Shown piece by piece: positions 43,463 to 56,139 of a DNA stretch of 64,000 bases. How positions within the stretch are numbered: the stretch's first letter is position 1; every line of letters begins with the position of its first letter. This DNA is from Sodiomyces alkalinus F11 (lineage: Eukaryota > Ascomycota > Sordariomycetes > Glomerellales > Plectosphaerellaceae): the NCBI RefSeq assembly GCF_003711515.1, contig NW_021167085.1, positions 1,342,575-1,406,574 of the forward strand. Reading direction: 5' to 3'. The position numbers and the translations under genes are program-made. The notes beneath the pieces were generated by a model. It was given only the letters and a program-made list of their open reading frames with translations, ran no database searches and had not been told where the DNA came from.

Positions 43463-45892
43463 ATGGCTTCTCGAGTTGGGTTTGATGCAGACCAGATCAA
43501 AGACAGAGCTCGCAGAGACTTGCTGAACCTGCTCGAGGGAGTACGTAAGGCTTTCTCTGCCCCGTCTGCCATCCTCATCGCACTCGCCCTCCTCATGGCT
43601 GACCACCCGTTCCTCTCTAGGTTCGTGGCAAGAAGAACTTGGTTCTTGAGCGTAGTTTGGCTGGACCCATTGGAGCCATTGTCAAGGTCGCGACCCTCCA
43701 AGAGTATGGCGTCGACAAGTTCTTCTTTCTGGAGAACAACAATACCGACACGAGCCAGCGCAATGTCATCTTCGTCGCCCGTGGCGAGTGTGCACGGCAT
43801 ACCCCGTCCATAGCAGGTTAGCATCTCTCCTGTGTCGTGTCCTAGTAGCGCTATCATATCATACTCTCGTCTTTCTCAATTATTTTCCGCTGCGCGCGTA
43901 GCCTACTTCAGTTGGCTCCAAAGTAGACTTTGAGGAATAAAGCCCACTCCTCGTCGTCCGTCAGTGAGCCGAATATTGAAATATGCACGTTCTCCTATAG
44001 CATCACTTGCGTCCTATTCACAGAAGTTGATGCTATCATAACGCGCTGACATTTTCATCAGATCACATCCGACGATTGCAGCGAGAGAGCCAAACCGGCC
44101 ATGAATTCCACATCTTTTGGGTACCCCGGCGGACCGTTGTCTCGGACAAACTATTGGAAGAGGCAGGCGTCTTGGGAGATGTCAACATTTCCGAACTACC
44201 GCTCTACTTCTTCCCCTTGGAAAAGGATGTGCTATCCCTTGAACTTGAAGACTCGTTCCGCGATATATATTTGAGCAAGGATGTGACGCCCTCCTTTTTG
44301 ATGGCCAAGGCATTGATGGGAATCCAAGAGAAACACGGGCTTTTCCCTCGGGTCATTGGCAAAGGCGACAACGCGAAACGCGTGGCCGACTTGCTCTCGC
44401 GCATGCGACAAGAGATCATAGCCGGCGATGACACGAGCACGACCCAACGCAGTGGCGGCCTGAGTCCGAGCACAACTATAGAAAGCGCTATCATTATTGA
44501 ACGCGAAGTCGATTTCGTCACCCCTCTTCTCACTCAGCTGACTTATGAGGGTCTCATTGACGAGGTGTTCGGCATACAGAACTGTCAGGCAGAGGTGGAC
44601 ACGACCATCGTGGGAGCCCCATCTCAAGGGTCTGCGGCGGGGGCACCAAGCGCGCAGGCACGGAAACGGAAGATACAACTAGATTCATCCGACAAGCAAT
44701 TTGAGCTGCTCCGCGACAAGAACTTTGCCATTGTTGGGAGTTTCCTAGGCCAACAAGCCCGGAGGCTCCAGAGCGTGCAGAAGGATTACGAAGGCCGGAA
44801 TAGTAACAAATCGATCGCTGAGCTTAAGGACTTCGTGAGCAAGCTTCCCGCGTATCAACAGGAACACCACAGCCTCCGCATACACACCGGGTTAGCTGAA
44901 GAGATCGTCAAGTACACAAGAACCGATCAGTTTAAGGGACTCCTGGAGGTCCAACAGAACTTGGCTGCCGGTGCAGACCCTTCCTCGCAGTTCGACGCTA
45001 TCGAGGAGCTCATTGCTAGGGGAACGCCGCTGCCTGAAGTTCTGAGATTGCTTTGCATATACTCGTGTGTATCAGGCGGCGTCAAACCCAAGGAATACGA
45101 CCAGTTCAGGCGCCTGATTCTAGAAGGTTATGGCTACCAACATCTATTGACCCTCCATTCTCTGGAGAAACTCCAACTCTTCCTATCCCGATCTTCGCCC
45201 CTGGCGGGCATGATACCCATGTCGGGGGCAGTCGGAGGAGCAGGCAACAAGACCAACTACACGCATTTACGAAAACTTCTACGACTGATTGTGGATGAGG
45301 TGCGGGAGGACGACCCGAACGATATTGCATATGTGTATAGTGGCTATGCTCCGCTGTCAGTTCGGCTGGTACAATGCATTCTCCAGAAGCAATACCTACT
45401 CACCGTGACCAAGGGCAATGGCGTGACAGGGACAACTGGTTCGTCTGCGGCACAGGGATGGCATGGTTTCGACGAAGCAGTCAAACATGTCCGAGGACAA
45501 ACATTTTACGAGCTCCAGAAGGGCGAGGATAAAGCTGTCAAGGCTCGCGCTCTCCTTTCGGGCGGAGCAGAGAAGCAGACTGTCTTTGTTGTCTTTCTAG
45601 GAGGCATCACATTTACTGAGATCGCAGCTCTCCGCTTTATCGCAAAGCAGGAGGAAGGTATGTTTGACCTTAGCCTCGCCCTTTATGGGTTTTCTTTCTT
45701 TCTTTCTTTTCTTTTTCCCTCTCTGTCAGACGAATTGCTAATGCCGGGGTACTGACATTTGTTGCATGATTAGGCCGAAGAAACATCGTCATCTGCACAA
45801 CATCGATCATCAGCGGGAACAGAATGATGGAAGCGGCGATTGAGAAGGAATCCTTTTCGAAAAATGCAAGTCCGGGTATCTCAACACAATAA
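43463..45892 (+). CDS. VPS33: Vacuolar sorting protein VPS33 (Sec1/Munc18 family)
   Basis: Four exons, 43463-43540, 43621-43816, 44062-45657 and 45774-45892, encode 662 residues. All joins restore conserved text: RRDLLNLLEG to VRGKKNLVLERSLAGPIG, then HTPSIA to DHIRRLQRESQTGHEFHIFWVPRRT, then FIAKQEEG to RRNIVICTTSIISGNRMMEA. This is the SM-protein pattern of Vps33, the SNARE-binding subunit of the HOPS and CORVET tethering complexes on vacuoles and endosomes. Length agrees with fungal VPS33. The 245-bp second intron is the longest in this gene. The third intron contains a CTAATGCC/ACTGAC branch-like region and a T-rich stretch. The ATG at 43463 is followed at once by the conserved N-terminal helix. 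Confidence 0.95.
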
Positions 45893-47097
45893 CGGGCGTG
45901 ATATGCCCAAATACCGGAAAGGCGTTCGGAGTCAACTCGAGAGTTCATGATTGGATTAAGGATACGATCACTGTCGATATGGGGAGGCTCCTGACTGGGC
46001 GTGTTCTAGTACCTAGACAATAGCTGGCTGGGGGATTAATACCATGATGGAAACATTGGACCCTCGACATTTACTCCGAGGCGATTACAGATGTTCGAAA
46101 ATGTCACCCACCAGATGTGACGTCTGTCTCTGATACCACTTGTGTTATCTTCCGCTATTATGATGCGTCTCATTTGAAGGCCGCTCACGGAAGCCTGGTT
46201 TGGCCGTAGTTCTTGTAACTACGGCTAGAGCTCCCACAGAGGAGTAGCGCTCATCGTCATTCGTGATGTCGGCGTGAAGTCCGGACGGAGGGCGGGTCTT
46301 AGCGGAAGAAAGAAATCCAAAGTAACAGAAAGACTCTGCGAGAAACTATCGTCGTCCCAAATATATCAATGGGATAAGTAACCGGGGAATGTTGAATCCA
46401 CGGAACACCGGGTCTGAAGCAGGTTGTACCACGAGAGGCCGTTACCTGAATTGCGGAGCTTGGATCGATTTACTGTCTTGGGCTCATCACATGATCTCCA
46501 GCCTTTGTCCTCCAATCAGAATGATGGAGCTTGACACTGCGAGTCGTTGGACGTCGCACAGAACTGCCAATCATGAGGGTACAGGGGGGGAACCACGTGA
46601 CAGTAGCGCGGGCAAAGTACTCGGATGTGGAGGGATCACAGGACGATGGGCCCAGCACTTGCTGAGTTATATCAATTCTCCCTCACCAATCTCAGGGGCG
46701 ATTAGCCCGGCATTCCCTTACGGCACCATCTATTTAGAGCCACTGAGGGGTTCTGGAGCTACAATTGATCGCTTCAATCTCTTGAAGCGCCAATCCCGGG
46801 ACTTGTGCCACTGTCATCATCTTTTTTGACTCTTTGAGCCTTGAACCGATAGGTAAGATGTGTTGACTTATATCAGATCCCAAGTAAGAGATAAACGTTG
46901 ATCAATACACTAACTCTGCTTTCTAAGGCCATTTAGACCTATACTGACACCATAAGTTCTGGTCAGGGCTGCGTGCGGCTCGGTGCAAGCTTGCTCTGAT
47001 GGGCCGTCCCTTCGCTCCGGCCGAGCCACCATCCGCAACTACCGTCTCCCATACTCGCTCATCGACATAACCTCGGGCCCGGAACGAACATTCTACA
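45893..47097. other. Intergenic region between VPS33 and LSD1-like genes
   Basis: This is the VPS33 3' UTR and the promoter of the LSD1-like gene. A 146-codon frame at 46389-46829 lacks any domain-like composition and was not called. Nothing else is recognised. Confidence 0.4.
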
Positions 47098-50000
47098 ATG
47101 AGAACGAGCCCAAGATCTCCGAGTGATTTGGGAACCGGACTTGGAAAAGAACCGCTCAGTCAACCTCGGCGTGTCGGCTCATCATCATATATATCAAATT
47201 CGACACCACCCAGATCAGGGGGCCTCAGCCACCGCCCATCCCCATCTCCTCGGGAGGACCCTGAGTCCCCCGCCGGCAGCCATACTTCATCTGGACCAGT
47301 CTCGGAAATTGGGTCTGAAATCGTCGTTCAATCCGGAGACATGGAACTCGATGGCCCAGGTCTAGAAGATTCAGATATGGGGTCTTCAACCACCTCGCTT
47401 CATGCTGAGTATGTAACATACTGTCTCGCCTTTTCTCGGACAGGTTTCCATTTAAATCGAACCCCCTCACCCTCCTAGCTTGCCACATCTCTGAGGCTCC
47501 TCAGTACAACTTGTTCTTCTAACTATCCGATAGAGCCCCTGAGACCGGGGCACCACCAGCTCCTTCGACTACTTCAAGTCACCTTCAAACTGGTCACCGC
47601 TCACTCGAATCACCTTTGTCCCACGTGTCGGATCAGTCCGAATTATCTTCAATCCCGCCATCCGTGTCTAGCAAAGCTACCACCCCTGTCGACTCGGAAG
47701 CGATAAGGGAACTTGTTATCCCGCGTCCTCGGAACCTATCCCCAGCCTCCCCCCCGGCCTCCCCGCAGCCCACCCCTCGTAGGGCATTCGACATTAAGCC
47801 GAGATCGTCGATACCTGCGGGAATGGACGATGTTACATATGCAACACAGTGTCTCCGTGCTGCGGAACACTCGAGACTTGATCCGTACTCCCTGCACGAG
47901 GGGGAATACCGGTTGCTGCGGCAGCACATCACGCAAGCGCAAGTGACCACATATCTCCAGATCAGAAATGGCATTCTGCGTCTATGGTACTCGAACGTCA
48001 GGAGGCCAGTGACCCGTGAAGCAGCAGTGGGATGTGCGGCCCACGCGCGATGGTTTGACATGGCCAGCGTCTGCTTTGACTGGCTTCTGCGCCACGCCTA
48101 CATCAACTACGGCTGTGTGGAGTTCCCCCCGGCTCCCACGATCTCAACAGAGAACCCTTGCAACCGAAAGAGGAAGACGATCGTGGTCATCGGCGCGGGC
48201 ATGGCTGGCCTTGGCTGCGCACGGCAAATGGACGCCCTGGCCAAGCAATATTCCGACCAACTTGCGGAGCGCGGCGAGCTGCCGCCCAAAATTGTTGTCC
48301 TCGAAGGTCGACGCCGCATTGGGGGCAGGGTGTACTCGCGCGAGTTTCAGACAAAACCGGAGACACCCTTGCCAGGGTACGACGGGCAGCGGCATACTGC
48401 CGAAATGGGGGGGATGATTATCACGGGATTCGAGCGCGGGAACCCGGTTAATGTTCTTGTTCGAGGACAGCTGGGCCTCCCATTCCGAGTCCTGAAATCG
48501 GATACCACACTGTACGACTCCAATGGCCGTCCCGTGGAGCCACTCAGAGATGATCGAGTGGAAAAGCTTTATAATGATTGTCTCGATCGCGTTAGCGAAT
48601 TCAAGTTCAAAACACAACCCTCCAAGCTCATCAGGGGCAATTTACAACTTATCCAGACGGGTCGTGAGATCACGAGTGATGGGACCAGGACCATTAGCGA
48701 GCAGGAAGAGGCCCTGGCGGCTCTTCCACACGCACCGTCTGTTTCGGAGCAGAACGTACCTGAGCGGGTGAACCGCGTTCCAGTCTCCTCTGACAAGTTG
48801 ACCGGTCGCGTTCACACAGAGCCGGGTACCCCAGCGACCAGCAAAGCTTCAACCAGGGCCTCACAGTTTGGGTGGACATTAAAGAACAGTGTTCACGAGG
48901 ACTCGACTGTAGATCTCTCCCAAGCCGCATCGAATCCTGATGCGACACTGGGTTCCGTGCTCGACGATGCCATCGTTCAGTACCGGTCCCTCGTCGACCT
49001 TGCCGCTCTAGACCACCGTCTTCTCAACTGGCACATCGCGAATTTGGAGTACAGTAACGCTACCAATCTGTACAAACTCAGCCTTGGCGGCTGGGACATT
49101 GATGCCGGTTACGAGTGGGACGGTAAGCATACCATGGTGGTAGGGGGGTATCAAGCCGTTCCCCGAGGTCTTGCGGAATGCCCGACACCCCTCGACTTGA
49201 AGACAAAATCACCGGTTCGGAATATCAAATACGCAACCGGCGATTCTCCTGCTCCCTGCATAGTAGAATGCGAAGATGGAACCGCTGTTGAAGCCGACAT
49301 TGTGGTCTCGACTATTCCACTGGGCGTTTTGAAGCAAGGCAGCGTTGGCTTCGACCCACCCCTTCCAGAATGGAAACAGGGTGCCATCGAACGCATCGGG
49401 TTCGGTGTCCTCAACAAGGTGATTTTGGTTTACAAAGAACCTTTCTGGGACACTAGCCGACACATCTTTGGAGTTCTTCGGGACGCTCCCAACAAGCATA
49501 GTTTGATCCAGAGCGAGTACGCTTCTAGGCGTGGGCGCTTCTTCCAGTGGTTCAATGTTTCCAAGATGACGGGCTTGCCTTGTCTCGTGGCTCTGATGGC
49601 TGGCAACGCCGGATTTGACACGGAGCATGAGAGCAACGACAGCCTCATTGAGGAAGCCACCGTTCTTCTACGCAAGATATTTGGTCGGAGTGTACCCTAC
49701 CCTGTGGAGGCGGTAGTCACTCGCTGGGCTTCAGATCGGTTTGCTAGGGGCAGTTACTCGTCATCTGGACCCGGCATGCATATCGATGACTACGATGCCA
49801 TGGCGCGCCCCGTTGGCAACTTATATTTTGCCGGGGAGCACACCTGTGGTACACACCCTGCCACTGTCCATGGCGCATACTTATCCGGACTGCGGGCCGC
49901 GTCGGAGGTATGGGATGCCCTCCTGGGCCCGATCGATGTCCCAACGCCCCTCAAGCGTCCCAAAGAAAGCAGGCCGTTGTCACTAAAGCGTCGGATGGCT

Positions 50001-50534
50001 CGCGAGGCCAGAGATCCAGAGTATGCGCGTATCGAGGCGTTCGAGAGGGCTACCTTGAAATTCGTCGTCGGTCGGATCGGAGAGCGTCCCGAGCCTCCTG
50101 GCAAGTGTTCTGCCAATGCCTATCTTCTTTTCAGCAAGGACTTCTTCGAGGTGGCGAAGAAGAAGTGCGAGGAGGAGCGGGCTGCGACTAAAAAGAAGGT
50201 CCTTCCCAACGACGTTAGGAACATGACATCCAAGATGTGGAGGGCTGCCGGCCCGGAAGAGCGGAAACCCTACGAAGACAAGGCTGGCCAGCTCAAGACG
50301 GAACACGCTCGGCTACAAGAGGAATTCGAGGAAAAGCTGGCCAAGTGGGATGAGGAGTGTGCCATCCTGCGGGCCCAGTACGAAAAGGAGCATTCATTGA
50401 CATCAGACTCCCTTAGCCAGACGCCTGACAAAGGCAGGCGCGGCGGTGGCAGCAGTAGTCCACACAAGAACAAACACCGCAAGACAAGCAGGCCTATTGA
50501 TTATGCCGAGAGCAGCGATGACCCTGATCTCTGA
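47098..50534 (+). CDS. LSD1-like histone demethylase: SWIRM, flavin amine oxidase and HMG box
   Basis: Two exons, 47098-47408 and 47534-50534, encode 1103 residues. The first ~190 residues are Ser/Pro-rich and disordered. A SWIRM domain follows (about 205-300), then the amine oxidase domain (about 315-885). This has the FAD-binding GAGMAGLG starting at about 324, VLEGRRRIGGR, and the C-terminal FAD segment YFAGEHTCGTHPATVHGA near 867-885. The lysine equivalent to the catalytic Lys of human LSD1 is present (K732 in GFGVLNKVIL). An HMG box with a charged helix occupies about 961-1060. This domain order matches fungal LSD1 proteins, which remove methyl groups from histone H3 lysines. The insert at about 460-520 (Ser/Thr/Glu-rich) lies roughly where the tower domain of animal LSD1 sits but does not look like a long coiled coil. 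Confidence 0.94.
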
Positions 50535-51241
50535 CGTCTAATGCTACGATTCAGAAACGCGGGCCATTTGCTTGATGCATGTGCTGCTTTGGCGGACGGG
50601 CATGGAGCAAAGCATTAGGGAAGGACTGCTTGCGCGGGTTATCCTCGTTTTCTTTTGGCGACATGGTGTGGCCGAGAAACCACAACAGATCCACCTCCTT
50701 TATGAAGGAGAGCTGGTTCTTTAGTTTTTTCTTCTTCTTTTTTCTTTTTTTCCTCTTGCTTTTTTGCCTTTCTTTTTGCGAATATGTATATGATATCGTC
50801 CAGGCGTCATACTTGGGTGCTTCGGTAGGGACTTCAACTTGAGGCGTCCAAAGAGGATATTCCATCGTGACAGCGCTGGCGGCCCTGAAGGCTCAGTAGT
50901 TAGAGGCGTGGGCGCGGGAACGGGAACGGCGTTGGCACTCTGAGCACGGCTTCGTTCGAAAGTGACGACAAATAGAATAGTAATTTCAACCCCGAGTTGT
51001 TCTCAGCAAAATTTGCGAGACTTCATTCCTGCACGAACTCTCCAAATATCTATCTTGTGCATCCGACTGAAGATCGGCAATGTGGCGGCTGAAACATGAG
51101 GAAGCACTACATTTGGTTTAGGAGGAGTTTATTGTGAAGGGTTTGGTACACTGAGGGCATGTATCGCCATCATTTCGAGAGCTTGATACAAAGGGAAAAG
51201 GGATGCTATGGTATTTCTCCAGGCTCGTGTGTCCCCATCGA
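50535..51241. other. Convergent intergenic region
   Basis: This 700-bp stretch lies between the convergent stop codons of the LSD1-like and ATP synthase gamma genes. A T-rich stretch lies at 50724-50780. No gene is seen. Confidence 0.45.
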
Positions 51242-52505
51242 TTACATGTCCTCTGAGGCCGTCGCACCAGTGATAATCTCGACCAGTTCGCCTGTGATGA
51301 CGGCCTGGCGGGTTCGGTTGAACAGAATCTGGTACTTGCTGATCATGTCACCAGCGTTCTTGGAGGCGTTCTGTAAGGAGAAGTGCGTGTCAGCATCGAG
51401 AGACTCCTTTGGCATAGAAAACCGTTGGGTGTCCAAAAGCCAAAATCCGTAGTAGTAGTACTCACATCCATGGCGTTCCGCCGGGCAGACTGCTCGCAGG
51501 CGTGGCCCTCAGCGAGGGCCCAGTAGAGAGAGTTGGCGAGAGAATACTCGCGCAGGTTGGCAAGAACCTCGTCATCGACCTCGAAAGCAGAGAAGTTGGC
51601 TATAAAGAGACAAAGACAGAAACACGTCAGAACGCTAGAACTTCTTCCAAGGGGTCCTATCGAGATGTCTTCAACCGGGCCAACTCACCAGACGCGGCAA
51701 TAGCCTCCTCGTTAAATGCCTCAATGATGGCGGCCTCGTAGCTCTGGGCGTTGATGAACTTGTTGTAGAGGATCTTGACGTCAGAGTAATCCCCGGAGAG
51801 CTGGGTGATCTGGTCGGCGATGGCCTGGGCATCGGCAAAGGTAGGGACGTCCTTGCCAATACCGGCAAAGCTGAGGACGATGTTCTGGCCGTTGGTACGC
51901 CCGAGCTGGGCCTTGCACTTCTCGCCAAGGATGACGAGGTCGAAGGGGGGACCATCGGGCGTGGTACGACGAATGTAACGGGACAGACTGGAATGGATGC
52001 CACCGCAGAGACCCTTGTCGGAAGAGCAAACAACGATGAGCTGCTTCTTGCCCTCACCCTCGAGGGGCTTGGTCTCAGCGGCCTCGAAGACTTCGTTGGA
52101 TGTCTCGCCGTATTTGCGGGACTCGGTCATGGCGCGTTGAGCCCGCGTCAGCTTGGTCGACGCCACGATCTTCATCGTGTTGGTGATCTTCTCGATGTTG
52201 CGGATCGACTTGAGACGGTCCTCGATCTCACGGAGCGTGGCGTAGGTAGCGACGGCGCTGGGGCTGGTGGTTCCAGCAACACTGTGGCATCGCATCCATC
52301 AGTATAGTCCCATACCATGGGGGAAAAAACCCTCTTATTTTTTTGCCCCCTCCGAACACATCGCTTTTCGTCGCTCTTCAGGCCCAATTGACCCCCCGTT
52401 TGTCCCATCGTCCGGTCACCGAGGAGTCCAGCTGAGGTTGATGGCCACTTACCGAGGAGCCGAAGCGACAGCTCGCAGAGCTGGCCTTGCCGCGCGGGAA
52501 AGCAT
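51242..52505 (-). CDS. ATP3: Mitochondrial F1-ATP synthase gamma subunit
   Basis: Four exons, 52505-52453, 52281-51689, 51599-51466 and 51370-51242, encode 302 residues. Exon 1 encodes an Arg/Ala-rich mitochondrial presequence ([18 protein letters not shown]). The mature part starts near [27 protein letters not shown], the N-terminal helix of the rotor stalk. The C-terminal helix reads [21 protein letters not shown], with the [15 protein letters not shown] sequence typical of gamma subunits. The central part has [13 protein letters not shown]. All phases close exactly. The gamma subunit forms the central stalk that turns inside the alpha/beta hexamer. It is divergent from TOP1 across 618 bp. 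Confidence 0.96.
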
Positions 52506-53123
52506 TATGACTGAGGAAAAGAATGAAGCACGGCCTTTGCCTAAGGGTGACTCAATCGACCGCAATTATCCTCGAGGTCAATTGACGGGTATAGCGGTAA
52601 GGTGTATTGAAGATAATCGATCGGATGGGAGAGGTTATTTTCATTCCTGGCAAACGTCCACTCTTCGGGCTTTGCCGGCTAAACCGAGCTTGGCTTGGGT
52701 TGGGGCGCATGGAAGGTCACGTGATAATACGGGTGGTGGCGGACGAGGCGGCGCGGTTCCCCCATCTGGATTCTTTCTTCACTTTTACATAACGGCTCGG
52801 CCCATATCATCGAGACCTCTCTCTCCTTCCCTCTTGTTTTTATTTTCCTCGCTTCCTTATTCCGGGCCTACAGATAACTCTCGTTCTTTACCACACATAC
52901 ATATGGGAAATTGGCGACTTCCCAGCCCTTCTATTCTCTTTTTCGCCAACTTTTACCTGCGCATTGCTCCTACAACCGAGTTGTAAGCCAACTACGGGCT
53001 TTAGACTTGTGCCTTTGGAGCGCCCTTTCCTTGTCAAGCAGAAAACCACAACTCTCGTTACCACCAACCCATCTCCCTTTATCTCCTTTCCTTCTGGTCC
53101 GCAACTATTCACAGGGCCTAAAA
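52506..53123. promoter_or_regulatory. Divergent promoter region of ATP3 and TOP1
   Basis: The 618 bp between the two start codons hold both promoters. The TOP1-proximal half (52810-53110) is pyrimidine-rich, as is usual for fungal leaders. No further element is assigned. Confidence 0.45.
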
Positions 53124-56100
53124 ATGGTCACAATGTCCGACTCAGACGACGATATGCCTCTCGCAAAGTCGAATGGCCATGGTAAGTGATAGCCAACTTG
53201 TCCTTTTGCACTCTCATTCGAACGGCTCCTTCGTCCACTCGACCTTCCTCGATGATTCGTGTCCACAGAGCGGCATTACCTCGACCAATTCATCACAAGT
53301 GACATTTTCTAACATCTATCCCAGTCTCTGCCGCCAGAGTAACAGAAGCCGATGACAGAGCCATGGACGAGTCGGCATCGAACGCTAAGCCTGCACCTCC
53401 AGGCATTTCCATCCGCAACGGCCCGGTTGTCGATGGCATGGATGTCGATGCTCCTACCGCGAATGGCAGCGCAAAGCGCAAGTCCCGTTCCTCCGTCGGG
53501 AAAGTCAATTACCGGGATGGTTCCGATAGCGATGATAACAAGCCCTTGGTATGTTGCCCTCGACGCCCGGGATGGCACAAGTTTCGTTGCTGACAAGCCC
53601 GATTCTCCAGGCAAAACGACAGAAGAAAACAGCTGTCGAGGACTCGGACGATGACGACATGCCCTTGAAGAAGAGCCGGAAGCCACCCTCCTACGCTGAG
53701 ACATCACTCCCCAATGACGACGACGACGACGACGACGACGAACCTCTCAGCACGAAGCTTGCAAAGAAAAAGGCTTCTATCGAAAAGCAAGCTGCGAAAG
53801 AAGCCAAAGCCATCCGGGCGAGCGAGAGCAAGGCAAAGAAGGCGGCTGGCAAGAAGCCGGTTAAGGAAGAGTCTGACGACGAGCCGATTGCCAAGACGAA
53901 GCGGGTATCCAACGGCGTCAGCTCCGCCAAGAAACGAACCAAAGTCGAGTCCGATTCGGACGAACCCATTGCGAAGAAGAAGAAGGCTCCTACGAAGGCT
54001 CCTACGAAGGCTCCTGCAAAGGCGACGCCAGCCAAAGGCAAACAGGCCACGCCTGCTGCTAAGGGCAAGGTGAAGAAAGAAGAGAGCGAAGAGGCCGAGG
54101 AGGAAGAGGAGGACGACGCTGATCAGTGGTGGAACGAGCCCAAGAAAGAAGATGGCAGCATTCAGTGGGACTCGCTGGAACACAACGGAGTGCTGTTCGA
54201 CTACAAGTACACTCCGCTTCCCAAGCACGTCAAGCTCATTTACGATGGCAAGCGCCTACAACTGCCCATTCAGATCGAAGAAGCTGCTTGGTTCTTCGGC
54301 TCCATGTACCATTCGAAGCTGCACGTTGACAACCCTACCTTCCAGAAGAATTACTTCAACGACTTCAAGGAAATCATCAAGGAACATGGTCCCGTTAGAG
54401 ATACGGACGGCAATGTGGTCGAGGTGAAGGATTTCCACAAGATCGACTGGGAGCCTCTCGCTTCCTATGCCGAGCAGCAGGCCGCCGAGAGGAGAAACAA
54501 AACGAAGGAGGAAAAGAAGGCTATCAAAGAGGAGAAGGAGAGGCGAGAGGCGCCGTTCCAGCACTGTTTGTGGAATGGACGCAAGGAGAAGGTCGGAAAT
54601 TTCCGCGTCGAACCGCCCAGTCTCTTCCGTGGCCGTGGCGAGCACCCCAAGACCGGCAAGATCAAGAAGCAGGTCTTCCCTGAGGACGTCACGATCAATA
54701 TCGGCAAGGGGGTCAAGATCCCAGAACCTCCTGCGGGCCACAAATGGAAAGCTGTCGTTCACGATAACAAGGCGACTTGGCTGGCGTCGTGGCAAGAGAA
54801 CATCAACGGCGCATACAAGTATGTCATGCTGGCCGCTGGCAGTTCGGTGAAGGGCAAGAGCGACTACCAAAAGTTTGAGAAGGCGAGAGAGTTGAAGAAG
54901 CACATCCTCAAGATCCGGAGGGATTATACCAAGGACCTCAAGAGCGAGGTCATGGCTGATCGCCAGCGCGCCACGGCCATGTACCTGATCGACAAGTTTG
55001 CTCTGCGAGCGGGCAACGAGAAGAACGCCGAAGAGGAAGCAGAGACGGTGGGTTGCTGCTCTCTCAAATACGAGCACATCACCTTGAAGGAGCCCAACAC
55101 GGTCGTTTTCGACTTCCTGGGCAAAGACAGCATTCGTTTCTTTGACGAGTTTACCGTCGAACGGCAAGTCTTCAAGAACCTCAAGCTGTTCAAAAAGCCG
55201 CCCAAGACGGACGGCGACGATATTTTCGACCGCCTCTCGACTGCGCAGCTGAACAAGCACTTGAAGAGCTACATGGATGGCCTGACAGCCAAGGTCTTCC
55301 GTACCTACAATGCATCCTTCACCATGTCACGTCTGCTGCAGGAACTTCCCGTCAAGGACCTCACCATCGCGGAGAAGGTCAAGCTCTACAATGACTGCAA
55401 CCGTGAAGTCGCGATTCTGTGCAACCACAAGCGGACGGTCGGGGCCAGTCATGCGGCACAGATGGAGAAGTTGGGCGACCGTATCAAGGGGCTCCGGTAC
55501 CAGCAGTGGCGCAGCAAGAAGATGATGCTCGAGCTCGACCCGAAGCTGAAGAAGAAGAAGGGAGCCGAGTACTTTGAACTGGATCCCGAGTTGGACGAAG
55601 CCTGGATCCAGTCGCACCAGGCCTTCCTCGTAGAAGAGCAGCGCACCAAAATCACCAAGAAGTTCGAGAAGGACAATGATAAACTCGTGGCCGAGGGTTC
55701 CAAAAAGATGCCCGAGAAAGAGCTTAAGGAACGTCTAAAGGCGGCAGATGAACTGGCGGCCAAGTTCAAGAAGGAGAACAAGACCAAGAAGGTCGAGCCT
55801 GAAGGCAGGAGCCCTACTGTCGAAAAATTCCAGGACGCCGTCAAGAAGATCGACGAGAGGATCAATACTCTGAAACTCCAGGCTGCTGATCGCGACGACA
55901 ACAAGGAAGTTGCTTTGGGCACAAGTAAAATCGTGAGTACACATGCATCTGACTTGTCCGTTCATTCATTCCCACACCATATGCTGACGATACGTTTCTA
56001 GAACTACATCGACCCTCGGTTGACGGTCGTCTTCTCTCGAAAGTTCGACGTCCCGATCGAGAAGTTCTTCTCCAAGACTCTTCGAGAGAAATTCAACTGG

Positions 56101-56139
56101 GCGATTCAATCCGTCAAGGACGACAAGTGGGAGTTCTAG
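53124..56139 (+). CDS. TOP1: DNA topoisomerase I (type IB)
   Basis: Four exons, 53124-53181, 53325-53548, 53611-55932 and 56002-56139, encode 913 residues. The N-terminal ~270 residues are highly charged and disordered, with acidic runs (nine Asp at 53717-53743) and Lys-rich stretches, several of them nuclear-localisation-like. The core starts near [20 protein letters not shown]560 in [10 protein letters not shown] is one catalytic residue. The active-site Tyr is Y870 in [11 protein letters not shown], just after the last intron, which splits the motif. The C-terminus is [13 protein letters not shown]. The enzyme relaxes supercoils ahead of replication and transcription. The start could also be the ATG at 53133, three codons on; the fungal consensus [10 protein letters not shown] begins there. 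Confidence 0.96.
53714..53743 (+). repeat. GAC repeat encoding an Asp run in TOP1
   Basis: About nine to ten GAC codons in succession encode a run of Asp in the disordered N-terminus of topoisomerase I. The DNA is a pure trinucleotide repeat and so likely to vary in length. Confidence 0.9.

Noticed and set aside
46389..46829. 146-codon plus-strand frame upstream of the LSD1-like gene
   Set aside because: Its composition is random-like, with no conserved pattern. It lies in the probable promoter region.
54256..55260. 334-codon minus-strand frame opposite TOP1
   Set aside because: It is Leu-rich and lies entirely antisense to the conserved topoisomerase core.
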